From positions 1,550,001 to 1,614,000 of the forward strand of contig NZ_CP024621.1 of assembly GCF_009846525.1 (NCBI RefSeq): 64,000 bases of DNA, written 5' to 3'. The notes under the pieces are model-generated. The model saw only the letters and a list, made by a program, of their open reading frames with translations. It ran no database searches and was not told the DNA's origin. A program made the position numbers and the translations under genes. This stretch comes from Halomonas meridiana. Lineage in GTDB: Bacteria > Pseudomonadota > Gammaproteobacteria > Pseudomonadales > Halomonadaceae. This document shows, one piece after another, positions 24,828 to 34,305 of the stretch. The stretch's first letter is position 1. Each line of letters begins with the position of its first letter.

Positions 24828-26126
24828 CTATAACGTCAAGTTCTCAGATCCGCCTTCTGTCACTAGGATATTATCCTCGATGCGTATGCCTCCGCACACG
24901 GCGAGCCGGTCGACCAGCGTCCAGTCGATGGGGTGGGGCTTTTTACGCAGTGGTGCCAGCAACATGGGAATGAAATAGAGGCCTGGCTCGATGGTGATGA
25001 CCATACCGGCTTGCAGCGTACGGGTGAGACGCAGGGCTGGATGGGTGTCAGGTGCTGGCGATGGGCTCCCGTCTGGCTGCCTCAATCCGGCCACATCGTG
25101 TACCTGAATCCCTAATGAGTGGCCCAGTCCATGCGGGCAAAAGGCGCGGGTAACACCGGTTTCCACGGCGCTCTCTGCGCTGCCCTGATACAGTCCGTGC
25201 GAGATCAATATGTCGGCTAGGCCTCGGTGCATCTGCTCATGTAGCGTTAGAAACTCGATGCCAGGAACGATGTGGGTGATGAGTTCATCTTTCAGACCGT
25301 GCATGGCGCTGATTAACTCGCCAAATTCGCTGGGTGCATCCGGGCCTGCATAGGTACGGGTAATGTCCGCACAGTAGCCGCGAAAACGACGGCCCGCATC
25401 GACTAGCAGGCTATAACGCCGTTTGGGGGCTGACAGGTCATAGCGCTGATAGTGTAAGACCCCGGCATGCTCATTTAGACCGATAATGTTTTGATAGGGA
25501 ACGTCCGACTCTCGCTGTCGGCTGGCCCCTAAATAGGCGAGCTGCACATCCAGTTCGGCCGACGCACCGATAAAAGCAGCATTAGCCGCTTGGTGGCCCG
25601 CAATTGCTAGTCGATTGGCTTCGCGCAGGCAAGCCACTTCGTAGGCGGACTTGACCATGCGCAACTCATCGAGTTCGCGTACCAAGCCTTCGGGATGAAG
25701 TGCGGCGACATTGGCGAGGGGTGTCGTGCTCGCGAGCTCCTTCAGATCGCCGATCACGGCAGCGTGTCCGGTGAGCGGCGGGGTGATTTTATCGCTACAT
25801 AAATGTACGTCGAACTCCGCCACCCAGGGTTCTTCAGGCAGCTGAGTCGGTAAGTGCCAAAAATCGGCAGGCGCGTACAGATAAAGCTGGGGGCGCTGAT
25901 GGGGCTGAATCACCAGCCAGCTGTGCTGAACATCGGCCATCCCCACCCAATGAATGAAATGGCCATAGGACTGAAAGCTGGTGGCATGGTCATCAGCGAA
26001 GTGGTTGTTCGCATGGCCGCTGTATATCGCCAAACTATCCAGATTATGCGCCGCCATGCGCGCTTGATAAGCATGATTCAGTGCTTGGATGTGGTCGCGC
26101 TGCAGTTGATAGAGGGTTGCTGACAT
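24828..26126 (-). CDS. pepQ: Xaa-Pro dipeptidase
   Basis: This 432-residue cytosolic M24B metallopeptidase hydrolyses Xaa-Pro dipeptides (and some organophosphates in related enzymes). The dinuclear-metal ligands are visible: aspartates in LLVDAGRRFRGYCADITRTY, histidine in FCPHGLGHSLGIQVHD, and glutamates in MVITIEPGLYF and GGIRIEDNIL. Length matches E. coli PepQ (443). AAAGGAC precedes the ATG. It lies next to a LysR gene and the dipeptide transporter genes on the same strand, so it likely processes imported proline peptides. Confidence 0.94.
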   Translation of the reverse strand: MSATLYQLQRDHIQALNHAYQARMAAHNLDSLAIYSGHANNHFADDHATSFQSYGHFIHWVGMADVQHSWLVIQPHQRPQLYLYAPADFWHLPTQLPEEPWVAEFDVHLCSDKITPPLTGHAAVIGDLKELASTTPLANVAALHPEGLVRELDELRMVKSAYEVACLREANRLAIAGHQAANAAFIGASAELDVQLAYLGASRQRESDVPYQNIIGLNEHAGVLHYQRYDLSAPKRRYSLLVDAGRRFRGYCADITRTYAGPDAPSEFGELISAMHGLKDELITHIVPGIEFLTLHEQMHRGLADILISHGLYQGSAESAVETGVTRAFCPHGLGHSLGIQVHDVAGLRQPDGSPSPAPDTHPALRLTRTLQAGMVITIEPGLYFIPMLLAPLRKKPHPIDWTLVDRLAVCGGIRIEDNILVTEGGSENLTL

Positions 26127-26138
26127 ATAAACGTCCTT

Positions 26139-27050
26139 TCAAAGTCGGGGCGGTGAGAGCTGGCCCCACAAACTATCGAGTTCGGCATGGTGCTGGCTTT
26201 GGTGACGATACAACCGCAGCTCCATGGGTACGTCCCAGCGGCTGTCGCCCGCCCTGACCAAGGTGCCGTCAGCTAGCTCTGCGGCCACATTGCGCTCGGG
26301 TAGCCAGCTCATGCCATACCCCAGCAGCACCAGTTCTTTGATACCCGCTGCATAGAGGTTTTCGCTCTGTGCCGTTAAGTACGTGCTTTGCGGCAACCGT
26401 GCCAAATGTGCTTTGACAGCCGAGCCGAGTAGCCCACGTTTGGGGTAGGCCAGCCAGGGCACTGGCTGCTGGCGAGCGCCAGGCAGTAGTGCACACGGCG
26501 ACCCGTCGTTTTTACGCCCGGTCACGGGAATTAGCCGTTCATGCCCAATGACTCGATAGGTGCAGGCGCTAGTGTCGATATCCAGATCGCAGCGTCCAAC
26601 GGGCCAATAGCAAATCGCTAGATCGCACTCTGCCCGAGCCAGCGCCTGAAAGTAGTCGCTGGCCACCCAGCCCGTCGCGCGAAGGTAGGGCTGAATGCGC
26701 TCCTGCCAGCCGCTGCTGGCTAACCATTCCGGTAGAAAATGCGCCAGCAGACTTTGCGGTGCGGCTACCATGATTCGCCGCTGCTGACCGGCGCTAATTT
26801 CACGAACGCGGTCGCGTGTCAAACGCACCCGGTCGGTGACCTGTTCGCAGAGCGTCAAGAACTCTTCACCCGCAGGCGTCAACGACAGCGGTAACGTTTG
26901 TCGGTTGATCAACGTGACGCCCATTTCCTCTTCGAGCAGTTTGATCCGCCTTGAAAAGGTAGGCTGCGTGACGTGTTGTTCGTCGGCGGCGCGGGAGAAG
27001 TGTCGCGTTCTGGCCAGGGCAATGAAGTCTTCTAGCCAGCGAATTTCCAT
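26139..27050 (-). CDS. LysR-family regulator, HypT/YjiE-like
   Basis: This 303-residue regulator has an N-terminal winged helix (MEIRWLEDFIALARTRHFSRAADEQHVTQPTFSRR) and a LysR effector domain. The opening residues and the late segment LLGYGMSWLPERNV resemble the E. coli hypochlorite-responsive regulator HypT as I recall it, but the key residues of that protein were not compared. It lies 12 bases upstream of pepQ and downstream of dppF, all on the same strand. It may control the peptide genes. GAGG precedes the ATG by 9 bases. Confidence 0.85.
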   Translation of the reverse strand: MEIRWLEDFIALARTRHFSRAADEQHVTQPTFSRRIKLLEEEMGVTLINRQTLPLSLTPAGEEFLTLCEQVTDRVRLTRDRVREISAGQQRRIMVAAPQSLLAHFLPEWLASSGWQERIQPYLRATGWVASDYFQALARAECDLAICYWPVGRCDLDIDTSACTYRVIGHERLIPVTGRKNDGSPCALLPGARQQPVPWLAYPKRGLLGSAVKAHLARLPQSTYLTAQSENLYAAGIKELVLLGYGMSWLPERNVAAELADGTLVRAGDSRWDVPMELRLYRHQSQHHAELDSLWGQLSPPRL

Positions 27051-27099
27051 GCCTTACCTCGCAAAACGACCAAGCGTATGGCGCTTGAAGGGGCCGCGC

Positions 27100-28161
27100 T
27101 CATAGGCGGCCTTCCTCAACAGCGTGACACGCTACGCGGGTGCCGTCATCCTGGGTTATCAAAGCAGGTATTTCTTGCTTGCAGCGGGCGTTAGCATGGG
27201 GACAACGACCATGGAAAACGCAGCCGCTGGGTAAGTTGACCGGTGTCGGCACTTCACCCGACAGGCGAATATGCTGAGGGCGGTCGTCCTCCAAGCGGGG
27301 AATGGCCGACAGCAATGCCTGGGTATAGGGGTGGCGAGGCTTGGCAAACAGCGTGGCGGTCGTGGCGACTTCACATACGGTGCCCAGATACATCACGGCC
27401 ACCCGTGTCCCAAAGTGCTCGACCACCGCCAGATCGTGGGTAATGAACAGATAGGTCAGGTTGCGATCCCGCTGGGCATCCATCAGCAGGTTGAGCACCT
27501 GTGCTTGGATAGAGACGTCCAGCGCTGAAATGGGCTCATCGGCGACGATGAATTCGGGATCGACGGCCAGCGCACGTGCAATGGCAATTCGCTGACGCTG
27601 ACCGCCAGAAAACTCGTGGCCAAAGCGCTTGCCCCAATCGGGGTCGATACCCACCGAACGCATCACCTCCTCGACTTTATCGAGGATCTGCTGGCGGTTC
27701 CAGTCGGGATGGTGAAGCCGCAGTGGCTCTTCCAGCGTCTGCTGAATGGTCATGCGTGGGTTCAGCGACGCGTAAGGGTTCTGGAAGATCATCTGCATGC
27801 GCTTGCGGTAGGGCAGGAGCTGCTTCGAGCTGAGATCGTCGATGCGCTGGCCGTCGTAGCGAATTTCACCCTCTGACGGAGAAATCAGCCCCATGACCGT
27901 GCGCGCCACGGTGGACTTACCGCAGCCAGATTCACCCACCACGCAGAGCGCTTCGCCGCGCTTGATGTCCAGATTGACGCCGTTAATGGCGTGGACATAC
28001 TCCTGATGGCGAATCAGCTTGCCGCCTTTGAAGCGTAGCTGCTCCAGAAAATCACCGGAGAGTGAGAAACGCTTTTTAAGACCGCGAATTTGCAGTAGCG
28101 AGTCGTTGCTCGCTTCGTTTTGGGTCGGCATGGTCGCGATCGTTTCCGCCTGGGCGTTCAT
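27100..28161 (-). CDS. dppF: Dipeptide/oligopeptide ABC transporter ATPase
   Basis: This 353-residue cytosolic ATPase is the second of the pair that powers peptide import. Walker A is GESGCGKSTVART, the ABC signature is EFSGGQRQRIAIARAL, and Walker B is EFIVADEPISALD. A C-terminal oligopeptide-family extension holds the cysteine set CVFHGRCPHANARC, which in relatives binds an Fe-S cluster. The start overlaps the stop of the preceding dppD by four bases (ATGA). Confidence 0.92.
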   Translation of the reverse strand: MNAQAETIATMPTQNEASNDSLLQIRGLKKRFSLSGDFLEQLRFKGGKLIRHQEYVHAINGVNLDIKRGEALCVVGESGCGKSTVARTVMGLISPSEGEIRYDGQRIDDLSSKQLLPYRKRMQMIFQNPYASLNPRMTIQQTLEEPLRLHHPDWNRQQILDKVEEVMRSVGIDPDWGKRFGHEFSGGQRQRIAIARALAVDPEFIVADEPISALDVSIQAQVLNLLMDAQRDRNLTYLFITHDLAVVEHFGTRVAVMYLGTVCEVATTATLFAKPRHPYTQALLSAIPRLEDDRPQHIRLSGEVPTPVNLPSGCVFHGRCPHANARCKQEIPALITQDDGTRVACHAVEEGRL

Positions 28162-29174
28162 AAGCTCTCCTCCTTCAAGCGGCGATCTTCCAACATTTCC
28201 GCCACCATGTGGCAGGCCACGCGACAGTTGCCAGACTCGACGAAATCGGGGACTTGCTGGGTGCAGGCCGGCCGGGGGAGCCCGTCGGCGCGGTTGATAA
28301 AGTCACAGCGGGGATGGAACGCACAGCCGCTGGGCAAATTAGAGAGTGACGGCATACTGCCACGAATCTGGTTGAGTTTTTCACCCGGCGTCGCCATTTG
28401 CGGAAGTGCATTGATCAAGCCTTGGGTGTAAGGATGTTGCGGGTCGTTGATGATTTCCCGCGTAGGGCCCTGCTCGATGACGCGGCCAGCGTACATCACC
28501 AGCATACGCTGGGTCACTTGGCTTACCACGCCCAGATCGTGAGTGATCAAAATCAAGCCCACGTTGTGCTGTTCGCATAGCTCCAGCAGCAGCGCCATGA
28601 TTTCGGCTTGAATCGTCACGTCCAGTGCCGTGGTGGGTTCGTCGGCAATGATGATGTCCGGGTCGAGTAGCAGGGCAATGGCGATGATGATGCGCTGGCG
28701 CATCCCGCCGGAAAGCTCGTGGGGATACTGATCCAAGCGCTTTTCGGGAGAGGGGATCTGCACCTGGCGTAGTTTGTCCAGGGCGATGGCCCGGGCTTCT
28801 TTGGTGGAGATGCGGCGGTGGGCCTTCAAGCACTCCACCATCTGTTCGCCGATGGAGAGCACTGGATTCAGTGTCATCATCGGGTCTTGGAAGATCATCG
28901 AAATGCGGTTGCCGCGCACTTTGCGCAGGCCTCGCTCCGACATGCTGTTGAGCTCTTTGCCTTCGAACGTGATGCTTCCGCCCGCAATGAAACCGGGTTT
29001 GGCGATCAAATTCAGCAACGAGAAGGCGGCGACGGATTTACCCGCGCCCGATTCGCCGACGATACCCAGGCGCTCGCCGCGCTCGAGAGTGAAGTTGACG
29101 TCGCGCAGGGCGCGTACTTCGCCCTGGCGCAGGGCAAAGCGGACGTCGAGTTGAGAGACTTCAAGAAGTGCCAT
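28158..29174 (-). CDS. dppD: Dipeptide/oligopeptide ABC transporter ATPase
   Basis: This 338-residue partner ATPase has Walker [16 protein letters not shown], signature [17 protein letters not shown], Walker [14 protein letters not shown] and the C-terminal cysteine motif [21 protein letters not shown]. Together with dppF it forms the heterodimeric motor. TGAGGA precedes the ATG. It lies 7 bases after dppC and overlaps dppF. Confidence 0.93.
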   Translation of the reverse strand: MALLEVSQLDVRFALRQGEVRALRDVNFTLERGERLGIVGESGAGKSVAAFSLLNLIAKPGFIAGGSITFEGKELNSMSERGLRKVRGNRISMIFQDPMMTLNPVLSIGEQMVECLKAHRRISTKEARAIALDKLRQVQIPSPEKRLDQYPHELSGGMRQRIIIAIALLLDPDIIIADEPTTALDVTIQAEIMALLLELCEQHNVGLILITHDLGVVSQVTQRMLVMYAGRVIEQGPTREIINDPQHPYTQGLINALPQMATPGEKLNQIRGSMPSLSNLPSGCAFHPRCDFINRADGLPRPACTQQVPDFVESGNCRVACHMVAEMLEDRRLKEESL

Positions 29175-29181
29175 GGTGTCC

Positions 29182-30126
29182 TCAGCCTTTGTAGAGTCGT
29201 GGGTTCATGACATCGCGCAGCCAGTCGCCCAGAAGATTGATCGACAGCACCAGCACGACCAGCACCGCACCGGGGATCAGCGTGATCCACCAAGAGCCTG
29301 ACTGAATGTAGTCAAAGCCTGCTTTGATCAGCGACCCAAGTGAAGGGTGAGTTTCCGGCATGCCCAGCCCTAAAAACGACAGCGCTGCTTCAGAAATGAT
29401 GGCGTTAGCAATTTGCACCGTCGAAATGACGAAGATCGGTGACAGCGTATTGGGCAGCACGTGACGGAACATGATGCGCTTGCTGCGCAGGCCCATGACG
29501 CGGGCGGCGTCGACGTACTCTTTGTTTTTCTCGGCGAGTACCGAGGCGCGCACCGTGCGCGCGTACTGGGGCCACTCGGCCAAGCCGATGATCAAAATCA
29601 GCATCAGCACGGCGTACTGGCTGTAGAAAGCACTGCCCAAGGTGGCTTTCACCACGGCCCCCACGACGATGGCTACCATCAGTGTCGAGAACGAGAGCTG
29701 GATATCCGCCAGACGCATCAGGAAGGCGTCGACGCGGCCGCCCAAATAGCCTGCCATCAGCCCGAAGGTCACCCCCAACAGCGCTTGCAGCGCCACGGCG
29801 CCAAAGCCGATCAGCAGCGATACCCGCGTGCCGTAAAGGATGATCGAAAGCAGGTCCCGGCCCTGAGCATCGGTGCCCAGGGTGTACATCGGGTCGGCGC
29901 CATCGATCCAGAAGGGAGGTAGCTCGGAGGCAAGAATGTCTATCTGTGACAAGTCATAAGGGTCGGTAGGTGCCAGTAACGGTGCCGAAAACGCCGTCAC
30001 GACCAAGCAAACGAACACGGCAAGGCAGAGCTGTGCCGTGCGGTCGCGCTTGAAGCTGTACCACAAAAAGGAGTCGCGCAGGCGCTCCCAGCGGCTTGGT
30101 GCGGGGGTAGAAGTGGACGTTGTCAT
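29182..30126 (-). CDS. dppC: Dipeptide ABC transporter permease
   Basis: This 314-residue inner-membrane permease has an N-terminal cytoplasmic tail, a first helix (about 30-52), a periplasmic loop with YTLGTDAQGRDLLS and a BPD-transport core of about five helices. The ATPase-docking EAA loop reads EYVDAARVMGLRSKRIMFRHVLPN. It overlaps dppB by ATGA, showing translational coupling. Confidence 0.93.
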   Translation of the reverse strand: MTTSTSTPAPSRWERLRDSFLWYSFKRDRTAQLCLAVFVCLVVTAFSAPLLAPTDPYDLSQIDILASELPPFWIDGADPMYTLGTDAQGRDLLSIILYGTRVSLLIGFGAVALQALLGVTFGLMAGYLGGRVDAFLMRLADIQLSFSTLMVAIVVGAVVKATLGSAFYSQYAVLMLILIIGLAEWPQYARTVRASVLAEKNKEYVDAARVMGLRSKRIMFRHVLPNTLSPIFVISTVQIANAIISEAALSFLGLGMPETHPSLGSLIKAGFDYIQSGSWWITLIPGAVLVVLVLSINLLGDWLRDVMNPRLYKG

Positions 30127-31172
30127 GCGGGCTTACCAGTCAGTTTTACGGTGGGGTTCACGAAGCCGTAGATCAGGTCCACGATGGTGTTCGTAACCAC
30201 GAAAATGACGCCGACAATCATCAGGTAGGTCACGATGAGCGGAATGTCGGCACGGTTGATGGCGTCGAGGAACATCAGCCCCATGCCCGGCCATTGGAAA
30301 ACGGTTTCGGTCAAAATGGTGTAGGCCACCATGGTACCGATTTGCACGCCGCCCACGGTAATCACCGGCAGCATGGTGTTTTTCAGCGCGTGCACGAAAT
30401 AGACCCGACGCATGGAGATTCCTTTGGCTCGGGCATACTTCACGTACTCGGACTGCAGCACTTCCATCATTTCTGCGCGAATCAAACGTATGAACAGCGG
30501 CAGCATGATCGACGCCAGCGACACGGCGGGCAGCACCAAGTGCTTCAATCCGTCCCAGGTCACTAGGTTGGTATCCCAGTGGCCCACGACGTGCACCAAA
30601 TCATAGCCACGGCCAAACGACGGCATATTGCCCTCGGTCGATAATACACCGTTGAGCCAAGCGCCCCAGGCCGTGCTTTCGGGGAACAGCGAGACGGTGA
30701 TGCCAATCGAAAAAATTTGAATCAACACGATGGCGGTCAAGAAGACCGGGATCGAAATGCCGATGATCGATGCGCCCATGAAAAATCGGGAGATGGGCGA
30801 GCGCGGTTTGATCGCGCTATACACGCCAATGGGCACCGACAGCAGCACGATGATTAGCGTGGCGGCAAAGACCAGCTCAAGGGTAGCGGGCAGGTGCCGA
30901 GCAATCACTTCCAGCGCCGGTTCGCGGTAGAAATAGGAGTCGCCAAAATCCCCTTGAACGGCATTTTTGGCAAAGCGCACGTATTGAACTAGGAAGGGGT
31001 CGTTGAGCCCCAACCGTTCACGAATGGCTTCGCGCTCACTTTCGGGGACCGACTGTCCGACCATCTGCTGTACAGGGTCACCCAGGTTATCCTGGATGGC
31101 GAAGGCCAGTACACTGATGACAAACATCACCAATATTGCGTGCATCAGCCGCTTGATTAAAAAAGCAATCAT
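30123..31172 (-). CDS. dppB: Dipeptide ABC transporter permease
   Basis: This 349-residue permease starts with a helix (MIAFLIKRLMHAILVMFVIS), a periplasmic segment and a BPD-transport core, with the EAA loop EYVKYARAKGISMRRVYFVHALKN. The ATG at 31172 is preferred over a GTG at 31184 because AGGTGG lies 8 bases upstream and the family begins at the first helix. It follows the binding-protein gene after a hairpin. Confidence 0.92.
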   Translation of the reverse strand: MIAFLIKRLMHAILVMFVISVLAFAIQDNLGDPVQQMVGQSVPESEREAIRERLGLNDPFLVQYVRFAKNAVQGDFGDSYFYREPALEVIARHLPATLELVFAATLIIVLLSVPIGVYSAIKPRSPISRFFMGASIIGISIPVFLTAIVLIQIFSIGITVSLFPESTAWGAWLNGVLSTEGNMPSFGRGYDLVHVVGHWDTNLVTWDGLKHLVLPAVSLASIMLPLFIRLIRAEMMEVLQSEYVKYARAKGISMRRVYFVHALKNTMLPVITVGGVQIGTMVAYTILTETVFQWPGMGLMFLDAINRADIPLIVTYLMIVGVIFVVTNTIVDLIYGFVNPTVKLTGKPA

Positions 31173-31240
31173 GGCGTACGCCACCTATGTAGGTTAATCA
31201 GAGACGCGCCGCATGCGGGCCGTGGCGGCCCAACGAAAAC

Positions 31241-31273
31241 GCTTCGCCCTCCAGCATGACTGGAGAGCGAAGC
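31241..31273 (-). promoter_or_regulatory. Intercistronic hairpin between dppA and dppB
   Basis: A 14-bp inverted repeat with one mismatch (31241-31254, 31260-31273) and a 5-base loop lies just downstream of dppA. It lacks a T-run on the transcribed strand. It probably protects the dppA mRNA or partly attenuates the genes beyond it. Confidence 0.6.
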
Positions 31274-31306
31274 ATCCTTGCGCGGGTGTTCGGTTCAGCG
31301 TGGGGC

Positions 31307-32878
31307 TTAGCGTTCGATCACCAAGTCACCCAGGTAGGGGAAGTCCAGTGCGCTAACGACCGGCTCAACGTCGACGCCTTCCGCTGCCGCGTAGGCCAAG
31401 TTTTGCCAGTGCAGCATGACGAAACCAACGTCTTCATACAGCATGGCTTCGGCTTCACGCAGCATGTCGTTGCGTTTCTCGAGATCGGTTTCGCCGTCGG
31501 CTTCCGTCACCAGCGCGTCGATCTCTTCATTGCAGTAGCTGCCATAGTTGTACTGGCCAGCACCGCTCTCTTCATCGATACAGAACGAGAGATACTGGAA
31601 GAAGTTAGCAGTATCTTCGGTATCGGCGTGCCAACCGATCATGGCGATGTCGGACTGGCGGGTGTCGTACTCGGGCCAGTACTGGGCCAGCGGCATGGTA
31701 CGCAGGTTCACCGTAATGTTGATACGCGCCAACATGTTGGCCACCGCCTGAGCGATTTGCGCATCGTTCACGTAGCGGTTGTTGGGCGCGATCATATCGA
31801 CGCTGAAACCCTCTTCGTAGCCCGCTTCGGCCATCAACGCTTGGGCGCGTTCTAGATCGTAGCGCGGAACGAGATCCGGATTGTGGCCCGAGTAACCTTC
31901 AGGAGAGAACTGGCCAGCCGGTGTGGCGAATCCGCGCATCAGGCGGTCGGCGATACCTTCCTGATTGATGGCGAGGTCGACGGCTTGGCGAACACGAGCA
32001 TCCTGAAAGGCCTCGACACGCTCTTCGTTGAGCTGGAAGCCAATGATACGGGTGCCGGGCACTTCGACCAATTCGACACCGTCGGCTTCACGCACACGAT
32101 CCAAGTCGTTGGGCGGAACGGCATCGATGAAGTCCACGCCACCGGAGAGGAGGGCCGCTACGCGGGAGGCGTTTTCAGCGATCGGCGTCAAAATGATTTC
32201 AGAAACGTTGCCTTCGCTTTCGGTATCCCAGTAATCCTCAAAACGTTTGAAGTCGACGCGGACACCCTGGCGGCGGTCGGTGACGATGAACGGGCCGGTG
32301 CCTGATACGTTACGTGAAGCGAAGGAGTTCCCCGCTTTGACGATCTCGGCTTTGTCGTTACCCTCTTCGGTTTCGCCCGTGTAGAACTCGCTATCCATCG
32401 GGAAAATGTAGGTAGCAAGGTTCAACAGCAGCGGATAGGGCTCAGACGTGGTGATTTCGACGGTATAGTCGTCGATGGCTTCTGCGCTAGCCACCGGATC
32501 AAAAATGGCGCGGTAATCCGGGCTCTCTTTCAGACGCTCAATGGTCCATACGACGTCTTTCGCTGTGAAAGGGTTACCGGAATGGAAAGTAACGCCTTCG
32601 CGCAGGGTCATGCGCATGGTGGTGTCGTCTACCTGCTCCCATTCGGTGGCCAGGCGCGGCTCGAATTGGAAGTCTTTGGTCCAGCGTACCAGCGGGTCGA
32701 AAGCGAGGTGCGAAAAACGCAATACGCCTCCGGAGAGCTGCTCGTGCAGGTCCAAGGTTTCAGGGTCAGCAGAGTAACCAATACGCAGGGTTTCTGCGCT
32801 TGCCGTCATCGGCAACATGGCGGTTGCTGCTACGGTTGCACCAATCACAGAGGCCAGTAGTGTCTTCTTGAGCGTCAT
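31307..32878 (-). CDS. dppA: Periplasmic dipeptide/oligopeptide-binding protein
   Basis: This 523-residue family-5 solute-binding protein has a signal peptide (MTLKKTLLASVIGATVAATAMLPMTASA) cleaved near residue 28. The mature protein begins ETLRIGYSADPETLDLHE, with the family motif LREGVTFHSGNPFTAKDVVWTIERL and FSPEGYSGHNPDLVPRYDLERAQALMAEAG. The start at 32878 is chosen because GGGAA precedes it; another ATG lies at 32890. It is the first gene of dppABCDF. Related proteins also bind other substrates, so the peptide ligand is inferred from the neighbouring pepQ. Confidence 0.9.
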   Translation of the reverse strand: MTLKKTLLASVIGATVAATAMLPMTASAETLRIGYSADPETLDLHEQLSGGVLRFSHLAFDPLVRWTKDFQFEPRLATEWEQVDDTTMRMTLREGVTFHSGNPFTAKDVVWTIERLKESPDYRAIFDPVASAEAIDDYTVEITTSEPYPLLLNLATYIFPMDSEFYTGETEEGNDKAEIVKAGNSFASRNVSGTGPFIVTDRRQGVRVDFKRFEDYWDTESEGNVSEIILTPIAENASRVAALLSGGVDFIDAVPPNDLDRVREADGVELVEVPGTRIIGFQLNEERVEAFQDARVRQAVDLAINQEGIADRLMRGFATPAGQFSPEGYSGHNPDLVPRYDLERAQALMAEAGYEEGFSVDMIAPNNRYVNDAQIAQAVANMLARINITVNLRTMPLAQYWPEYDTRQSDIAMIGWHADTEDTANFFQYLSFCIDEESGAGQYNYGSYCNEEIDALVTEADGETDLEKRNDMLREAEAMLYEDVGFVMLHWQNLAYAAAEGVDVEPVVSALDFPYLGDLVIER

Positions 32879-33154
32879 CTTTGTTCCCATGTATGTTGTT
32901 TATTGTTCGCTTTGCTGGACATGTCGCAGACGCATCAATGACCAGCAAAACAGACACGGTCAGCTCGTAAGCTATGCTGACAACATAGAGAGAGGTCATA
33001 GCGTCATACAATCGAAATAATGACTGGCCTCATTCATCTGATAAATGATGAGGCTAACGACGCACGTTGTAGACCAGGGTGTTAGACAAAAGTCGATGCG
33101 TGCCAGTGCTTTGGCTGGCTAGCCTCGAACAGACCACAGAAGGTGTCGTAGGCG
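32879..33154. promoter_or_regulatory. Divergent region upstream of dppA and the secreted orphan
   Basis: This gene-free interval of 276 bases contains a hairpin-forming inverted repeat, GCCTCAT (33027-33033) and ATGAGGC (33048-33054), extended by 3 bp past a bulged T. No T-run follows on either strand, so an operator or a leader structure is more likely than a terminator. I see no convincing -35/-10 pair. Confidence 0.4.
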
Positions 33155-33667
33155 ATGTTCAAACAAGGGGTTGGCTGGCTACTCGCCAGTGCATTAACGG
33201 GCGGTGCGCTGTTAGCAGGCGCTGACGAGTCGGCGAATATAGTCGGGACATTGGACGGTGACAAGCGTGCTTGGTTCGTATTACGACAAAGTGACGATTC
33301 CAATGCGACGTTCATGGATGTCGGCGACCAGCGACAAGTCGAGGTCACCGGTTTCGTCGACCCGCTGGAGTGGGATGCCCAAGAGGCGCTGGTTCTGAGT
33401 TTCGTACTGGAGGGGGATGAACTCGTCTCGGCCAAGGTCATGCAGCTCATTGGACCCACGGCCATACCACCCCTTTACACCTCGGAAGGAGGCAATATTC
33501 ATGTGTCATTGAACCACGTGGAGCAGCAAGGGCGCGAGTTACACCTGCAAGGCAAGATTCACGGCGTTTTAGCGCTTCAACACGACGCTGAGACACCTCC
33601 CAGCATATCGGAGGGCATCGATATTCGCGTTAACTTCGAGCTGGTCGCACAAAGGGTGGAGTTCTAA
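33155..33667 (+). CDS. Secreted protein of unknown function
   Basis: The protein has 170 residues and I recognise no family. It begins with a short hydrophobic signal-like segment (MFKQGVGWLLASALTGGALLAGA), then a soluble, acidic, beta-rich body. A segment VTGFVDPLEWDAQEALVLSF and a late HGVLALQHD stretch have no motif I can assign. An AGG lies 3 bases before the ATG and AAGGTG further upstream, so the start is not certain. It sits alone between the divergent dppA and the convergent glutaredoxin-like gene. Periplasmic location is the only supported statement. Confidence 0.65.
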   Translation: MFKQGVGWLLASALTGGALLAGADESANIVGTLDGDKRAWFVLRQSDDSNATFMDVGDQRQVEVTGFVDPLEWDAQEALVLSFVLEGDELVSAKVMQLIGPTAIPPLYTSEGGNIHVSLNHVEQQGRELHLQGKIHGVLALQHDAETPPSISEGIDIRVNFELVAQRVEF

Positions 33668-33673
33668 AAGTCG

Positions 33674-34066
33674 TTAGTGACTCGCAAAGCGCTGATGTAG
33701 CCAGCGGTTGATCTCATCCGATTCATAGAGCCACGTCGCTTGCCCGTCATCGTGATCGATTTTAAGGCAGGGGACTTTGACTTTGCCGCCGCCTACCAGC
33801 AGCGCCTGTTTGTGGTCGGGGTCCAGCTGGGCATCCCGCAGCTCGATGTTGAGCCCCAGGCGCGCCATCTCTTTACGCACTTTGATACAAAATGGGCACG
33901 TTCGAAACTGATAGAGCGCGAGTTTCTGGCATTCGGCATCGACGCGTGCTTGCTCTTCTGGAGAGCGCTCCACGGCGGAAGGGGTCGATAGCTTCTCTGA
34001 GATCAGCATGACCGGCGCCAGCAAGATGCGAACACCTCTAAAAAAGTAGCGAATCAATACACGCAT
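33674..34066 (-). CDS. Membrane-anchored glutaredoxin-like protein
   Basis: This 130-residue protein has an N-terminal basic and hydrophobic stretch (MRVLIRYFFRGVRILLAPVMLI) that can anchor it at the membrane, a linker, and a thioredoxin-fold domain with the dithiol motif CPFC in FRTCPFCIKVRKEM, the cis-proline in KVKVPCLKI and the YESDEINRWL helix of glutaredoxin/GST N-terminal domains. It is likely a thiol-disulfide or glutathione-dependent reductase. The start at 34066 has AGGAG upstream. It is convergent with the secreted orphan. Confidence 0.85.
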   Translation of the reverse strand: MRVLIRYFFRGVRILLAPVMLISEKLSTPSAVERSPEEQARVDAECQKLALYQFRTCPFCIKVRKEMARLGLNIELRDAQLDPDHKQALLVGGGKVKVPCLKIDHDDGQATWLYESDEINRWLHQRFASH

Positions 34067-34305
34067 GATGGACTCCTGTTCTGCCCTATGGGTCACGGTG
34101 CAGGGCTGTCAATGTAAATGGCGAACAATAGGTGGGCGCATCCTGCAATAAATCGTCTCCATTGTCACTTTCTCGGCCGTTTGCCCCCTCTCTTCTTGCG
34201 AACAAGGTGAGCATCATCGCGTGGCGTGCTAATCTCAGCGCTCGCTGATTGGTAGGTTCGGTAAGTTCAATCGTTTGAAATGGTTAGGAAGGGAGCGCTT
34301 GGCCC

